A stretch of DNA of 64,000 nucleotides, from assembly GCA_023014485.1 (NCBI GenBank), contig JAJOZX010000995.1:234501-298500 (forward strand), written 5' to 3'. Each line of letters begins with the position of its first letter. Position 1 is the first letter of the stretch. Position numbers and translations under genes: made by a program. The notes below the pieces were generated by a model. It worked only from the letters and a program-made list of their open reading frames with translations. It was not told the DNA's origin and did not search any database. Source of the stretch: Bathynomus jamesi. Its lineage: Eukaryota > Arthropoda > Malacostraca > Isopoda > Cirolanidae. Shown piece by piece: positions 29,458-44,000 of the stretch.

Positions 29458-32400
29458 TTGTGGCGACCCTATAGCCAGGATAAACACATAGAAGAAGCAA
29501 GAGTTTAAACATTTGGAGACCCTACTACCAAGTTTTTAAGAAGAAGATTTTAAGAAGAAGATTTTAAGAAGAAGAATATTTTAAGAAGAAGAATATTTTA
29601 AGAAGAGGATTTTAACAGGTGGCCACTCTTTGGCCAAGATAGAAATTACCCTGCATCAGGATAAAACAATTTGACCGGCGTGTCACGACTTCTTGTTCGT
29701 AACATCCACCCTTGAACCGGTGTGTCACGACTCCAAGTTCTCCACGCCTAGTTTTCATCCAAGAAGAAGTAGCCAGCAAGACACGTCTTCAGGACACGTC
29801 TCTAAGGATTTTGCCAGTAGAAATTTTATTAAGTACAGTTTGTTTTTTTAAATAATTTATAAACACTTGAAAAGTCAGTATTATTAACAGTTAATATTTA
29901 GTATGGAGCCAGAATTAACACAAAACACAGTGAACACTTCAGACACCAGTGATACACTTTTTTTTAGTGAAACAGTAATTTTCACAGAAGTTAATTGTCA
30001 CAGTTAATTGTCACAGAATCAATTGTCACAGAGTCAATTGTCACAAAGTCAATTGTCACAGAGTCAATTGTCACAGAGTCAATTGTCACAGTTATTTTCA
30101 CTATTATATTCAGTATAGAATAATTTTATTTTATGTACCTTCCCGTACATTAGAGTGAAATGTTTACATTTCATATTTTTGTTTGCAAATTTTTTAAAAT
30201 TATTGAATTGAATTGACTTGCAAATTAAGAAAGAGAGTGTTTATAGAGAGTTTATAGATTTAGAGAGATACTTGAAGTCAGTTTTGAAGTCAGTTTTGAA
30301 GTCATTTTTTTGAAGTCATTTTTTTGAAGTCGTTTTTGAAGTCAGTTTTTGAAGTCAGAAGGTTGCGCCAAAAGGGACAACCGCCCCAGAGATTTATAGA
30401 AATACTTGACAAGCGTTCAAGTTAGACAGTTTAAGTTTCAAGATACTTGACAAGCGTTCAAGTTAGACAGTTTAAGTTTCAAGATACTTGACAAGCGTTC
30501 AAGTTAGACAGTTTAAGTTTCAAGATACTTGACAAGCGTTCAAGTTAGATAGTTTTAGTTTCAAGAATACTTGATAAGAGTTCAAGTTACAGTTTCAGAA
30601 TACTTGATAGAGTTCAAGTTACAGTTTCAGAATACATACTTGATAGAGTTCAAGTTACAGTTTCAGAATACTTGATAGAGTTCAAGTTACAGTTTCAGAA
30701 TACTTGATAGAGTTCAAGTTACAGTTTCAGAATACTTGATAGAGTTCAAGTTAGAGAGTTTTATTCCAAGTCAGAGAGTTTTATTCCAAGTCAGAGAGTT
30801 TTATTCCCAAGTTATTTCAATGCAGTCAATTGAATTCAACTTTTTCTTTGTAATTTAAGAGAACTTAATTTAAGAAAATGTAATTTAAGAATTTAATTCA
30901 ACATTTTTTTTGTTGTTTAAGAGAATTTAATTCAACCTTTTTTTTGTTGTAAAAGAGAATTAAATTCAACCAGAATTGACCGGTTTGCATCTTTAGTTTA
31001 ACCTATTTTCTTGTTTGTAAGAAGGAAATGGACCGATTTGACTTTTCTTTTTCATGCCATTGTTGCGTATATAAATATATAGGTAAAATGACATTTTATT
31101 GTTTGTAACCAAAACAGTTTTTACAATTGTTTGTAATGACTTTGATAATCATTGTAATGTATATGTGATAATAATAGTTGTGTAATAATTAATTAATTGA
31201 TCTTGTCCCAATGACTCCTTTTTAAATTACTATAAGGAAGAACATGCCGTTCCCCCGTTTTGTTTGAACTCTTTTAGTTTTTGTTCTAAGTAGTGTGACA
31301 AGCAATCTTTTTTTTTTTAAAACAAAATAAAAAAGAGAGCAAAGTGCTCACGAAAAGATGTATTGTCAATTTCAGACTTATATCCCCCGCTTAGTCACTC
31401 AATTCCCCCGAATGTCGTACTCCAAACTTTGTCATTTTATTTTATTTTAACACCCCCAACCCCAGTTGAACCGTGTCAACCAGAGAAATGGTTCAACCAT
31501 GGTTAACTCCTCTTTGGTACGATGGAACATAACCTCAATTTAGGTTGTGTTTTTTTATATTACAGTATATGTTTAGTTCATTATAGTTTATAATTGATTT
31601 CTATTCTTAACTTTTATATTTTTTATATTTTTTTTTATTCGATGAATACTGAGTAATTGTGTGGGTCGAATTTAATTAATTGTGTGTCAAAATATCAAAT
31701 AATTCAAATTCTATCAACATTTAACGAAAGAGTATGATTTTTCTACTTAACATGCAAAAATTATTACCTTTTTAATATTTTTTTTATTATATAAAAATAA
31801 TTTTTAATGTAAAATTTACATGAGATTATTAAAAGAAAAGTTTGTTCGAAATGCTTTCCTTCCATTTCAATAACTTTTTTATTCTTGGCCGAAACTCATC
31901 TAAGGTTCGATTTACTTTTATTTTTAAGAGTATTATAAAATTATGTTAGCTCATTAAAATGCATAATTGATCTCTATTTTTAATTTGTATTTTTATTTTT
32001 CTTTTGTTCAATTAATCGTGAGTAACTGTCCTTAAATTGTTATTGTACCATTTGTAAGGTATCAAACGAAAATTATAGTCAAATTGACATACTACTACAG
32101 TATATGGCTATGAATTTTAGTAGTCGAAATTAATTGTCAAAATTCAATTTTTAAAACCGTGAGATTTACTTTCATTACTTGTAAGGTCCTCTAAGTACGT
32201 ATTTTTTTAATTACCTTATACGTGTAACTGATTAATTATGTAAAATCTATAATCCTAATTGAATTTTATTACTTTTGACACATATTCCCTCCAGTCACTT
32301 TTGCATTAAAACTCGTATGCAAACATCATCATTATAATATATCATAATTATTGCTTACTATATATAAATTCTCGCTCATGCATTTATACAGTTAATTTAA

Positions 32401-33258
32401 CAATCCTCTCAGCTAATCTGTCTCTCGAAATTATAAGATACACACTTTGTACCCAATAAACAAAATACACATTTGACCACAGGTCTATACATCATCCACT
32501 ACGTAATTCGATTTGTACCTACAACAGTCAATAAAACGCATGTATGCACACTATATACACTATATATACTATATATACAAACCTTATGCTAAAATCATTG
32601 GATATCACAATAAACTATTTCATTACGTGTAAGTGCAAACTATGCTATTTAGTCTTAATCATTTTTGCTTTCTAATATATCTTGCTCATGCATTTATTCA
32701 GTTAATTGAACAATCCTCTCAACTAATCTGTCCCTCGAAATTGTAAGATACACACTTTGTACCTAGTACAAAAATACACACTAGACCACAGGTCTATACA
32801 TCATCCATTACGTAATTCTATTTTACCTACAATAGTCAATAAAAATTAGTTTACAGATTGTACGATTTACAGTTTTCCCTTTTATCTGCTATTCATTTTG
32901 TATGTAATACTTCCACAAAAAAAAAAAAAAAAAAAAAATGTAAAAATTTAACAATATCTTTCTTTGTCTAACTTCATTGTTTGACTAAATTAACGTATTA
33001 ATCCTTTTATTCTTTTTACACAAAATTAAAGTATTAATCTTTGAATTTTTTTATATTTTGTAAGCAAGTGTCATTTTAAAAATTTGATTACTCTGCATTG
33101 TACTCAACCACGCGAAATCGTTCTGTATAAAATTTGTATTGTAAAGAAAAATTCGTCATCTAACTTGAATTAGTTAGGATGTTATTCTCTTAATTCTATT
33201 GTATTAATTGTACCCTATTAGATTATTGTATAAATATCATTTTTAAAGGGGAGAGTAA
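29458..33258 (+). mobile_element. Internal region U1 (3.8 kb, non-coding)
   Basis: PBS-like TGGCGACCC is at 29461-29469. Modules in order: AAGAAGAAGATTTT repeats (29535-29612); a conserved ATG at 29904 opening a short frame (MEPELTQNTVNTSDTSDT); a 15-base GTCAATTGTCACAGA repeat (29991-30091); TTGAAGTCATTTT repeats (30268-30360); a 41-base ACTTGACAAGCGTTCAAG repeat (30402-30566); a 32-base ACTTGATAGAGTTCAAG repeat (30567-30755); TTTAATTCAACC repeats; a 160-base block present twice (about 32378-32537 and 32690-32848); an A run at 32918-32938; and the PPT at 33245-33255. U1 is the most divergent unit; for example, it lacks the long A run near 31315 found in the others. Confidence 0.88.
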
Positions 33259-35176
33259 TGTAAAAAATGAACAATGAATAATCCATATTCATTTTTACAA
33301 AAGAACCAAAATCGCTTAACGCGAGTTTGGATAATAATTTACTTGCAGCTTCCTATTTTTGTTCGTGTCACAACCTACGATCTACATATCTATGGTTTAG
33401 TCGTATCTATTTTCCATTTTTCATTGTTATAGAATTTATTATAATTAATTATGATTGTCTTCCATCTCACCCTCGACCCTAGATTATGCATACACATTGC
33501 ATGTAACAGGATTGGAACCCGTAGTTGTAGTCTTAGTCATTAATACCCACTCTTTGTCTCTAATTCGTTCATGTAAATCTTCCTAATAATGATTTGTACT
33601 ATACGTACAAATTCAATAACTATGACGTCACATTTTCCGTCATTAATTTCCCTTCATTATATCTCTAGTATGCAATGTATGAAAATTCTTTATCATCATA
33701 ATAAAAACTGTACACTCTATAGAAGTCATTATTTATATGTTATGTAGTATAAATATAAACTATTATTCGACCATATATCCCCCGCCCCCATACGTCCATA
33801 TCTTATCTTGACCATATCGTATGTCAATTTTATTAAATATTCATTTTTCTCGTGAAATGCAAACTCATGCCTTCGTTCGAAAACGCAAAAATACGTTCTC
33901 GTATTATTTTTTCATTTTTATTTTTATTTTTAAGTGCGTTCACCCCTCACAAGATATTCATAAATGCCTTAGTAAGTTATCAAATTCCGCTCACTACGAC
34001 AGAATCGAACGCTTCTAAGAAAATACCTCCGTTCGCTCTGATTTCAAATTTTATAACATATTATAACATTATTTCCTAAATAAATTATCTCGTATGTGCT
34101 CATGTACTTGTGTTGTACTAATAACCATCTAGTATAACCATCTAGTATAACCATCTAGTATAACCATATATAAATATATAAAAACACTAAGAATGGTAAA
34201 CGACGTAATGTACTTTAATGAAACTGTAATTAATAATAACTTGTAATGTACTTCAATGAAACTGTAATTAATGTAATGATTTAATTTATAATGTAAGAAT
34301 GTACTTTAATAGAACTGTAATGGACAATCATAAGCGAATGTGAAGTAATCCATAATTGTAATCGTAATTGTAATGAACCAAAATTAATACGTACTCAGTC
34401 GTGTACTTAATTTGTACTTATGTGTACTATTACGAAATGATATCGCCTTCAGAAATGAAGATTCGGCAAAAAAATATACGATTAGTTTTTATTTTTATTT
34501 TTTAAATTTTTATTGGAATCTTTCAAACATCTGATCATGTGTTTAAAAGGGGGGAACTTAACTTCAACTTCCGTCCCCCAACATTTAGGTTTATATTATA
34601 CATGTATTTGTAAAATTAAGGCACTTCATTGAGGTCACTTCATTAGAGCACTTCATTTACGGCACTTCATTACGAGCCTCCTTTGTTAGCAGCCTTGCTG
34701 CGAGGAGGGGCCAGAGGCCCTTGCCTCCTTAACTTTTTTAGATTCCGGCCTGAGCCATGGTCGAAAGAGGTCGAACCTCTACCCCTGTAAATTCAGAGCA
34801 CTACCTGTACATTTTGAGAAGTAAACTACAAAAAAGGGAAAGTTTTTATCTTTCCTCGAGCCTTGTTCTCTTCAGGAATTTAGTCAGTAAAGTCGATAAG
34901 TTATAAAAGAAAATCGATAAGTTTAGTACCAAGAGAAAGTATCAGAGTATTATAGCAAGAGAAGAATTAATAATCGTCGACCCATAAAGCGAGAAAAGGG
35001 GACAACCCAAGCACCATAGAAGATATTGGCATAACAGTCTGGTGAGTCTGTAGCCAAGAGTTTAACAAGAGGCGACCGAAAAGAATTAGAATGTTATAGA
35101 AGAAATATCCGTTGCTGCCTACTAGAACCCCCGTCGATTCCGAACCGACTCAGGGCCATAGACGGAGGGGTTAACA
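33259..35176 (+). repeat. LTR-A, 1918 bp, complete
   Basis: It starts TGTAAAAAATGAAC and ends GGTTAACA. It contains three or four tandem CCATCTAGTATAA units (about 34125-34165) followed by a TATA-rich stretch (ATATATAAATATATAAAA), a plausible promoter. GCACTTCATT subrepeats and GC-rich hairpins follow at about 34620-34735. It has no coding potential. Confidence 0.93.
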
Positions 35177-38100
35177 TTGTGGCGACCCTATAGCCAGGAT
35201 AAACACATAGAAGAAGCAAGAGTTTAAACATTTGGAGACCCTACTACCAAGTTTTTAAGAAGAAGATTTTAAGAAGAAGATTTTAAGAAGAAGAATATTT
35301 TAAGAAGAAGAATATTTTAAGAAGAAGAATATTTTAAGAAGAAGAATATTTTAAGAAGAGGATTTTAACAGGTGGCCACTCTTTGGCCAAGATAGAAATT
35401 ACCCTGCATCAGGATAAAACAATTTGAACGGCGTGTCACGACTTCTTGTTCGTAACATCCACCCTTGAACCGGTGTGTCACGACTCCAAGTTCTCCACGC
35501 CTAGTTTTCATCCAAGAAGAAGTAGCCAGCAAGACACGTCTTCAGGACACGTCTCTAAGGATTTTGCCAGTAGAAATTTTGTTAAGTACAGTTTGTTGTT
35601 TTTAAGTAATTATAAACAATTGAAAAGTCAGTATTATTAACAGTTAATATTTAGTATGGAGCCAGAATTAACACAAAACACAGTGAACACTTCAGACACC
35701 AGTGATACACTTTTTTTAGTGAAACAGTAATTTTCACAGAAGTTAATTGTACAGAGTAGTAATTGTCACAGAGTCAATTGTCACAGAGTCAATTGTCACA
35801 GAGTCAATTGTCACAGAGTCAATTGTCACAGAGTCAATTGTCACAGTTATTTTCACTATTATATTCAGTATAGAATAATTTTATTTTATGTACCTTCCCG
35901 TACATTAGAGTGAAATGTTTACATTTCATATTTTTGTTTGCAAATTTTTTCAAATTATTGAATTGAATTGACTTGCAAATTAAGAAAGAGAGTGTTTATA
36001 GAGAGTTTATAGATTTAGAGAGATACTTGAAGTCAGTTTTGAAGTCAGTTTTGAAGTCATTTTTTTGAAGTCATTTTTTTGAAGTCATTTTTGAAGTCAG
36101 TTTTTGAAGTCAGAAGGTTGCGCCAAAAGGGACAACCGCCCCAGAGATTTATAGAAATACTTGACAAGCGTTCAAGTTAGACAGTTTAAGTTTCAAGATA
36201 CTTGACAAGCGTTCAAGTTAGACAGTTTAAGTTTCAAGATACTTGACAAGCGTTCAAGTTAGACAGTTTAAGTTTCAAGATACTTGACAAGCGTTCAGTT
36301 AGACAGTTTAAGTTTCAAGATACTTGACAAGCGTTCAAGTTAGATAGTTTTAGTTTCAAGAATACTTGATAAGAGTTCAAGTTACAGTTTCAGAATACTT
36401 GATAGAGTTCAAGTTACAGTTTCAGAATACTTGATAGAGTTCAAGTTACAGTTTCAGAATACTTGATAGAGTTCAAGTTACAGTTTCAGAATACTTGATA
36501 GAGTTCAAGTTACAGTTTCAGAATACTTGATAGAGTTCAAGTTACAGTTTCAGAATACTTGATAGAGTTTTATTACAGTTTCAGAATACTTGATAGAGTT
36601 CAAGTTAGAGAGTTTTATTCCAAGTCAGAGTTTTATTCCAAGTCAGAGAGTTTTATTCCCAAGTTATTTCAATGCAGTCAATTGAATTCAACTTTTTCTT
36701 TGTAATTTAAGAGAACTTAATTTAAGAAAATGTAATTTAAGAATTTAATTCAACCTTTTTTTTTGTTGTTTAAGAGAATTTAATTCAACCTTTTTTTGTT
36801 GTAAAAGTGAATTAAATTCAACCAGAATTGAACGGTTTGCGTCTTTAGTTTAACCTTTTTTCTTGTTTGTAAGAAGGAAATGGACCGATTTGACTTTTCT
36901 TTTTCATGCCATTGTTGCGTATATAAATATATAGGTAAAATGACATTTTATTGTTTGTAACCAAAACAGTTTTTACAATTGTTTTAATGACTTTGATAAT
37001 CATTGTAATGTATATGTGATAATAATAGTTGTGTAATAATTAATTAATTGATCTTGTCCCAATGACTCCTTTTTAAATTACTATAAGGAGGAACATGCCG
37101 TTCCCCCATTTTGTTTGAACTCTTTTAATTTTTGTTCTAAGTAGTGTGACAAGCAATCTTTTAAAAAAAAAAAAAAAAAAAAAAAGAGAGCAAAGTGCTC
37201 ACGAAAAGATGTATTGTCAATTTCAGACTTATACCCCCCGCTTAGTCACTCAATTCCCCCGAATGTCGTACTCCAAACTTTGTCATTTTATTTTATTTTA
37301 ACACCCCCAACCCCAGTTGAACCGTGTCAACCAGAGAAATGGTTCAACCATGGTTAACTCCTCTTTGGTACGATGGAACATAACCTCAATTTAGGTTGTG
37401 TTTTTTTATATTACAGTATATGTTTAGTTCATTATAGTTTATAATTGATTTCTATTCTTAACTTTTATATTTTTTATATTTTTTTTTATTCGATGAATAC
37501 TGAGTAATTGTGTTGGTCGAATTTAATTAATTGTGTGTCAAATATCAAATAATTCAAATTCTATCAACATTTAACGAAAGAGTATGATTTTTCTACTTAA
37601 CATGCAAAAATTGTTAAACCTTTTTAATATTTTTTTTTATATATAAAAATAATTTTTAATGTAAAATTTACCTGAGATTATTAAAAGAAAAGTTTCCTCG
37701 AAATGCTTTCCTTCCATTTCAATAACTTTTTTATTCTTGGCCGAAACTCATCTAAGGTTCGATTTACTTTTATTTTTAAGAGTATTATAAAATTATGTTA
37801 GCTCATTAAAATGCATAATTGATCTCTATTTTTAATTTATATTTTTATTTTTCTTTTGTTCAATTAATCGTGAGTAACTGTCCTTAAATTGTTATTGTAC
37901 CATTTGTAAGGTATCAAACGAAAATTATAGTCAAATTGACATACTACTAGAGTATATGGCTATGAATTTTAGTAGTCGAAATTAATTGTGTCAAAATTCA
38001 ATTTTTAAAACGGTGAGATTTACTTTCATTACTTGTAAGGTCCTCTAAGTACGTATTTTTTTAATTACCTTATACGTGTAACTGATTAATTATGTAAAAT

Positions 38101-39113
38101 CTATAATCCTAATTGAATTTTATTACTTTTGACACATATTCCCTCCAGTCACTTTTGCATTAAAACTCGTATGCAAACATCATCATTATAATATATCATA
38201 ATTATTGCTTACTATATATAAATTCTCGCTCATGCATTTATACAGTTAATTTAACAATCCTCTTAGCTAATCTGTCTCTCGAAATTATAAGATACACACT
38301 TTGTACCCAATAAACATAAATACACATTTGACCACAGGTCTATACATCATCCACTACGTAATTCGATTTGTACCTACAACAGTCAATAAAAACGCATGTA
38401 TGCACACTATATACACTATTATACTATATATACAAACCTTATGCTAAAATCATTGGATATCACAATAAACTATTTCATTACGTGTAAGTGCAAACTATGC
38501 TATTTAGTCTTAATCATTTTTGCTTTCTAATATATCTGCTCATGCATTTATTCAGTTAATTGAACAATCCTCTCAACTAATCTGTCCCTCGAAATTGTAA
38601 GATCACACTTTGTACCTAGTACACAAAAATACACACTAGACCACAGGTCTATACATCATCCATTACGTAATTCTATTTTTACCTACAATAGTCAATAAAA
38701 ATAGTTTACAGATTGTACGATTTACAGTTTTCCCTTTTATCTGCTATTCATTTTGTATGTAATACTTCCCACAAAAAAAAAAAAAAAAAAAAATGTTAAA
38801 AATTTAACAATATCTTTCTTTGTCTAACTTCATTGTTTGACTAAATTAACGTATTAATCCTTTTATTCTTTTTACACAAAATTAAAGTATTAATCTTTGA
38901 ATTTTTTATATTTTGTAAGCAAGTGTCATTTTAAAAATTTGATTACTCTGCATTGTACTCAACCACGCGAAATCGTTCTGTATAAAATTTGTATTGTAAA
39001 GAAAAATTCGTCATCTAACTTGAATTAGTTAGGATGTTATTCTCTTAATTCTATTGTATTAATTGTACCCTATTAGATTATTGTATAAATATCATTTTTA
39101 AAGGGGAGAGTAA
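35177..39113 (+). mobile_element. Internal region U2 (3.9 kb, non-coding)
   Basis: Same module order as U1: PBS-like at 35180; AAG-rich repeats 35256-35366 (more copies than U1); the 15-base repeat at about 35745-35848; the 41/32-base repeats at about 36156-36608 (five and seven copies or so); a long A run near 37162-37184; the twice-present 160-base block; an A run near 38774; and the PPT at 39100-39110. Copy number of each minisatellite differs from the other units. Confidence 0.9.
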
Positions 39114-41045
39114 TGTAAAAAATGAACAATGAATAATCCATATTCATTTTTACAAAAGAACCAAAATCGCTTAACGCGAGTTTGGATAATAATTTTACTT
39201 GCAGCTTCCTATTTTTGTTCGTGTCACAACCCTACGATCTACCATATCTATGGTTTAGTCGTATCTATTTTCCATTTTTCATTGTTATAGAATTTATTAT
39301 AATTAATTATGATTGTCTTCCATCTCACCCTCGACCCTAGATTATGCATACACATTGCATGTAACAGGATTGGAACCCGTAGTTGTAGTTCTTAGTCATT
39401 AATACCCTCTTTGTCTCTAATTCGTTCATGTAAATCTTCCTAATAATGATTTGTACTATACGTACAAATTCAATAACTATGACGTCACATTTTCCCGTCA
39501 TTAATTTCCCTTCATTATATCTCTAGTATGCAATGTATGAAAATTCTTATCATCATAATAAAAACTGTACACTCTATAGAAGTCATTATTTATATGTTAT
39601 GTAGTATAAATATAACTATTATTCGACCATATATCCCCCGCCCCCATACGTCCATATCTTATCTTGACCATTATCGTATGTCAATTTTATTAAATATTCA
39701 TTTTTTCTCGTGAAATGCAAAACTTCATGCCTTCGTTCGAAAACGCAAAAATACGTTCTCGTATTATTTTTTCATTTTTATTTTTTATTTTTAAGTGCGT
39801 TCACCCCTCACAAGATATTCATAAATGCTTAGTAAGTTATCAAATTCCGCTCACTACGACAGAATCGAACGCTTCTAAGATAAATACCTCCGTTCGCTCT
39901 GATTTCAAATTTATAACATATTATAACATATTATTCCTAAATAAATTATCTCGTATGTGCTCATGTACTTGTGTTGTACTAATAACCATCTAGTATAACC
40001 ATCTAGTATAACCATCTAGTATAACCATATATAAATATATAAAAACACTAAGAATGGTAAACGACGTAATGTACTTTAATGAAACTGTAATTAATAATAA
40101 CTTGTAATGTACTTCAATGAAACTGTAATTAAATGTAATGATTTAATTTATAATGTAAGAATGTACTTTAATAGAACTGTAATGGACAATCAAAGCGAAT
40201 GTGAAGTAATCCATAATTGTAATCGTAATTGTAATGAACCAAAATTAATACGTACTCAGTCGTGTACTTAATTTGTACTTATGTGTACTATTACGAAATG
40301 ATATCGCCTTCAGAAATGAAGATTCGGCAAAAAAATATCGATTAGTTTTATTTTTATTTTTTAAATTTTTATTTGGAATCTTTCAAACATCTGATCATGT
40401 GTTTAAAAGGGGGGAACTTAACCTTCAACTTCCGTCCCCCAACATTTAGGTTTATATTATACATGTATTTGTAAAATTAAGGCACTTCATTGAGGTCACT
40501 TCATTAGAGCACTTCATTTACGGCACTTCATTACGAGCCTCCTTTGTTAGCAGCCTTGCTGCGAGGAGGGGCAGAGGCCCATTGCCTCCTTAACTTTTTT
40601 TAGATTCCGGCCTGAGCCATGGTCGAAAGAGGTCGAACCTCTACCCCTGTAAATTCAGAGCACTACCTGTACATTTTGAGAAGTAAACTACAAAAGAGAA
40701 AGTTTTTATCTTTTCCTTCAAGCCTTGTTCTCTTCAGGAATTTAGTCAGTAAAGTCGATAAGTTATAAAAGAAAAAATCGATAAGTTTAGTACCAAGAGA
40801 AAGTATCAGAGTATTATAGCAAGAGAAGAATTAATAATCGTCGACCCATAAAGCGAGAAAAAGGGGACAACCCAAGCACCATAGAAGATATTGGCATAAC
40901 AGTCCTGGTGAGTCTGTAGCCAAGAGTTTAACAAGAGGCGACCGAAAAGAATTAGAATGTTATAGAAGAAATATCCGTTGCTGCCTCCTAACTAGAACCC
41001 CCGTCGATTCCGAACCGACTCAGGCCATAGACGGAGGGGTTAACA
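39114..41045 (+). repeat. LTR-B, 1932 bp, complete
   Basis: Same ends and internal layout as LTR-A. It retains the TTTTTACAAAAGAACC variant shared only with LTR-A. Confidence 0.93.
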
Positions 41046-44000
41046 TTGTGGCGACCCTATAGCCAGGATAAACACATAGAAGAAGCAAGAGTTTAAACAT
41101 TTGGAGACCCTACTACCAAGTTTTTAAGAAGAAGATTTTAAGAAGAAGATTTTAAGAAGAAGAATATTTTAAGAAGAAGAATATTTTAGAAGAAGAGAAG
41201 AATTTTAAGAAGAGGATTTTAACAGTGGCCACTCTTTGGCCAAGATAGAAATTACCCTGCATCAGGATAAAACAATTTGAACGGCGTGTCACGACTTCTT
41301 GTTCGTAACATCCACCCTTGAACCGGTGTGTCACGACTCCAAGTTCTCCACGCCTAGTTTTCATCCAAGAAGAAGTAGCCAGCAAGACACGTCTTCAGGA
41401 CACGTCTCTAAGGATTTTGCCAGTAGAAATTTTGTTAAGTACAGTTTGTTTTTTTAAGTAATTTATAAACAATTGAAAAGTCAGTATTATTAACAGTTAA
41501 TATTTAGTATGGAGCCAGAATTAACACAAAACACAGTGAACACTTCAGACACCAGTGATACACTTTTTTTAGTGAAACAGTAATTTTCACAGAAGTTAAT
41601 TGTCACAGAGTTAATTGTCACAGAGTCAATTGTCACAGAGTCATTGTCACAGAGTCAATTGTCACAGAGTCAATTGTCACAGAGTCAATTGTCACAGTTA
41701 TTTTCACTATTATATTCAGTATAGAATAATTTTATTTTATGTACCTTCCCGTACATTAGAGTGAAATGTTTACATTTCATATTTTTGTTTGCAAATTTTT
41801 TCAAATTATTGAATTGAATTGACTTGCAAATTAAGAAAGAGAGTGTTTATAGAGAGTTTATAGATTTAGAGAGATACTTGAAGTCAGTTTTGAAGTCAGT
41901 TTTGAAGTCATTTTTTTGAAGTCATTTTTTTGAAGTCATTTTTGAAGTCAGTTTTTGAAGTCAGAAGGTTGCGCCAAAAGGGACAACCGCCCCAGAGATT
42001 TATAGAAATACTTGACAAGCGTTCAAGTTAGACAGTTTAAGTTTCAAGATACTTGACAAGCGTTCAAGTTAGACAGTTTAAGTTTCAAGATACTTGACAA
42101 GCGTTCAAGTTAGACAGTTTAAGTTTCAAGATACTTGACAAGCGTTCAAGTTAGACAGTTTAAGTTTCAAATACTTGACACGTTCAAGTTAGATAGTTTT
42201 AGTTTCAAGAATACTTGATAAGAGTTCAAGTTACAGTTTCAGAATACTTGATAGAGTTCAAGTTACAGTTTCAGAATACTTGATAGAGTTCAAGTTACAG
42301 TTTCAGAATACTTGATAGAGTTCAAGTTACAGTTTCAGAATACTTGATAGAGTTCAAGTTACAGTTTCAGAATACTTGATAGAGTTCAAGTTACAGTTTC
42401 AGAATACTTGATAGAGTTTAAGTTAGAGTTCAGTACTTGATAGAGTTCAAGTTAGAGAGTTTTATTCCAAGTCAGAGTTTTATTCCATCAGAGAGTTTTA
42501 TTCCCAAGTTATTTCAATGCAGTCAATTGAATTCAACTTTTTCTTTGTAATTTAAGAGAACTTAATTTAAGAAAATGTAATTTAAGAATTTAATTCAACC
42601 TTTTTTTTGTTGTTTAAGAGAATTTAATTCAACCTTTTTTTTGTAAAAGTGAATTAAATTCAACCAGAATTGAACGGTTTGCGTCTTTAGTTTAACCTTT
42701 TTTCTTGTTTGTAAGAAGGAAATGGACCGATTTGACTTTTCTTTTTCATGCCATTGTTGCGTATATAAATATATAGGTAAAATGACATTTTATTGTTTGT
42801 AACCAAAACAGTTTTTACAATTGTTTGTAATGACTTTGATAATCATTGTAATGTATATGTGATAATAATAGTTGTGTAATAATTAATTAATTGATCTTGT
42901 CCCAATGACTCCTTTTTAAATTACTATAAGGAGGAACATGCCGTTCCCCCATTTTGTTTGAACTCTTTTAATTTTTGTTCTAAGTAGTGTGACAAGCAAT
43001 CTTTTAAAAAAAAAAAAAAAAAAAAAGAGAGCAAAGTGCTCACGAAAAGATGTATTGTCAATTTCAGACTTATACCCCCCGCTTAGTCACTCAATTCCCC
43101 CGAATGTCGTACTCCAAACTTTGTCATTTTATTTTATTTTAACACCCCCAACCCCAGTTGAACCGTGTCAACCAGAGAAATGGTTCAACCATGGTTAACT
43201 CCTCTTTGGTACGATGGAACATAACCTCAATTTAGGTTGTGTTTTTTTATATTACAGTATATGTTTAGTTCATTATAGTTTATAATTGATTTCTATTCTT
43301 AACTTTTATATTTTTTATATTTTTTTTTATTCGATGAATACTGAGTAATTGTGTTGGTCGAATTTAATTAATTGTGTGTCAAAATATCAAATAATTCAAA
43401 TTCTATCAACATTTAACGAAAGAGTATGATTTTTCTACTTAACATGCAAAAATTGTTAAACCTTTTTAATATTTTTTTTATTATATAAAAATAATTTTTA
43501 ATGTAAAATTTACCTGAGATTATTAAAAGAAAAGTTTCCTCGAAATGCTTTCCTTCCATTTCAATAACTTTTTTATTCTTGGCCGAAACTCATCTAAGGT
43601 TCGATTTACTTTTATTTTTAAGAGTATTATAAAATTATGTTAGCTCATTAAAATGCATAATTGATCTCTATTTTTAATTTATTTTTTATTTTTCTTTTGT
43701 TCAATTAATCGTGAGTAACTGTCCTTAAATTGTTATTGTACCATTTGTAAGGTATCAAACGAAAATTATAGTCAAATTGACATACTACTAGAGTATATGG
43801 CTATGAATTTTAGTAGTCGAAATTAATTGTGTCAAAATTCAATTTTTAAAACGGTGAGATTTACTTTCATTACTTGTAAGGTCCTCTAAGTACGTATTTT
43901 TTTAATTACCTTATACGTGTAACTGATTAATTATGTAAAATCTATAATCCTAATTGAATTTTATTACTTTTGACACATATTCCCTCCAGTCACTTTTGCA

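Noticed and set aside
30402..30755. Regular 41- and 32-base repeats resembling a CRISPR array
   Set aside because: Copies are contiguous with no unique spacers, and the context is a eukaryotic retroelement, so they are minisatellites.
33500..33545. B-box-like GGTTCCAATCC on the minus strand of each LTR
   Set aside because: No A box, no cloverleaf and no terminator; not a tRNA gene.
42989..43198. Short ORFs recurring in each unit (starting MTSNLLKKKK, MYPININTHL, MQNFMPSFEN)
   Set aside because: They recur only because the units are repeats. Frames differ or break between units, no domain is recognisable and some cross A runs, so they are chance ORFs.
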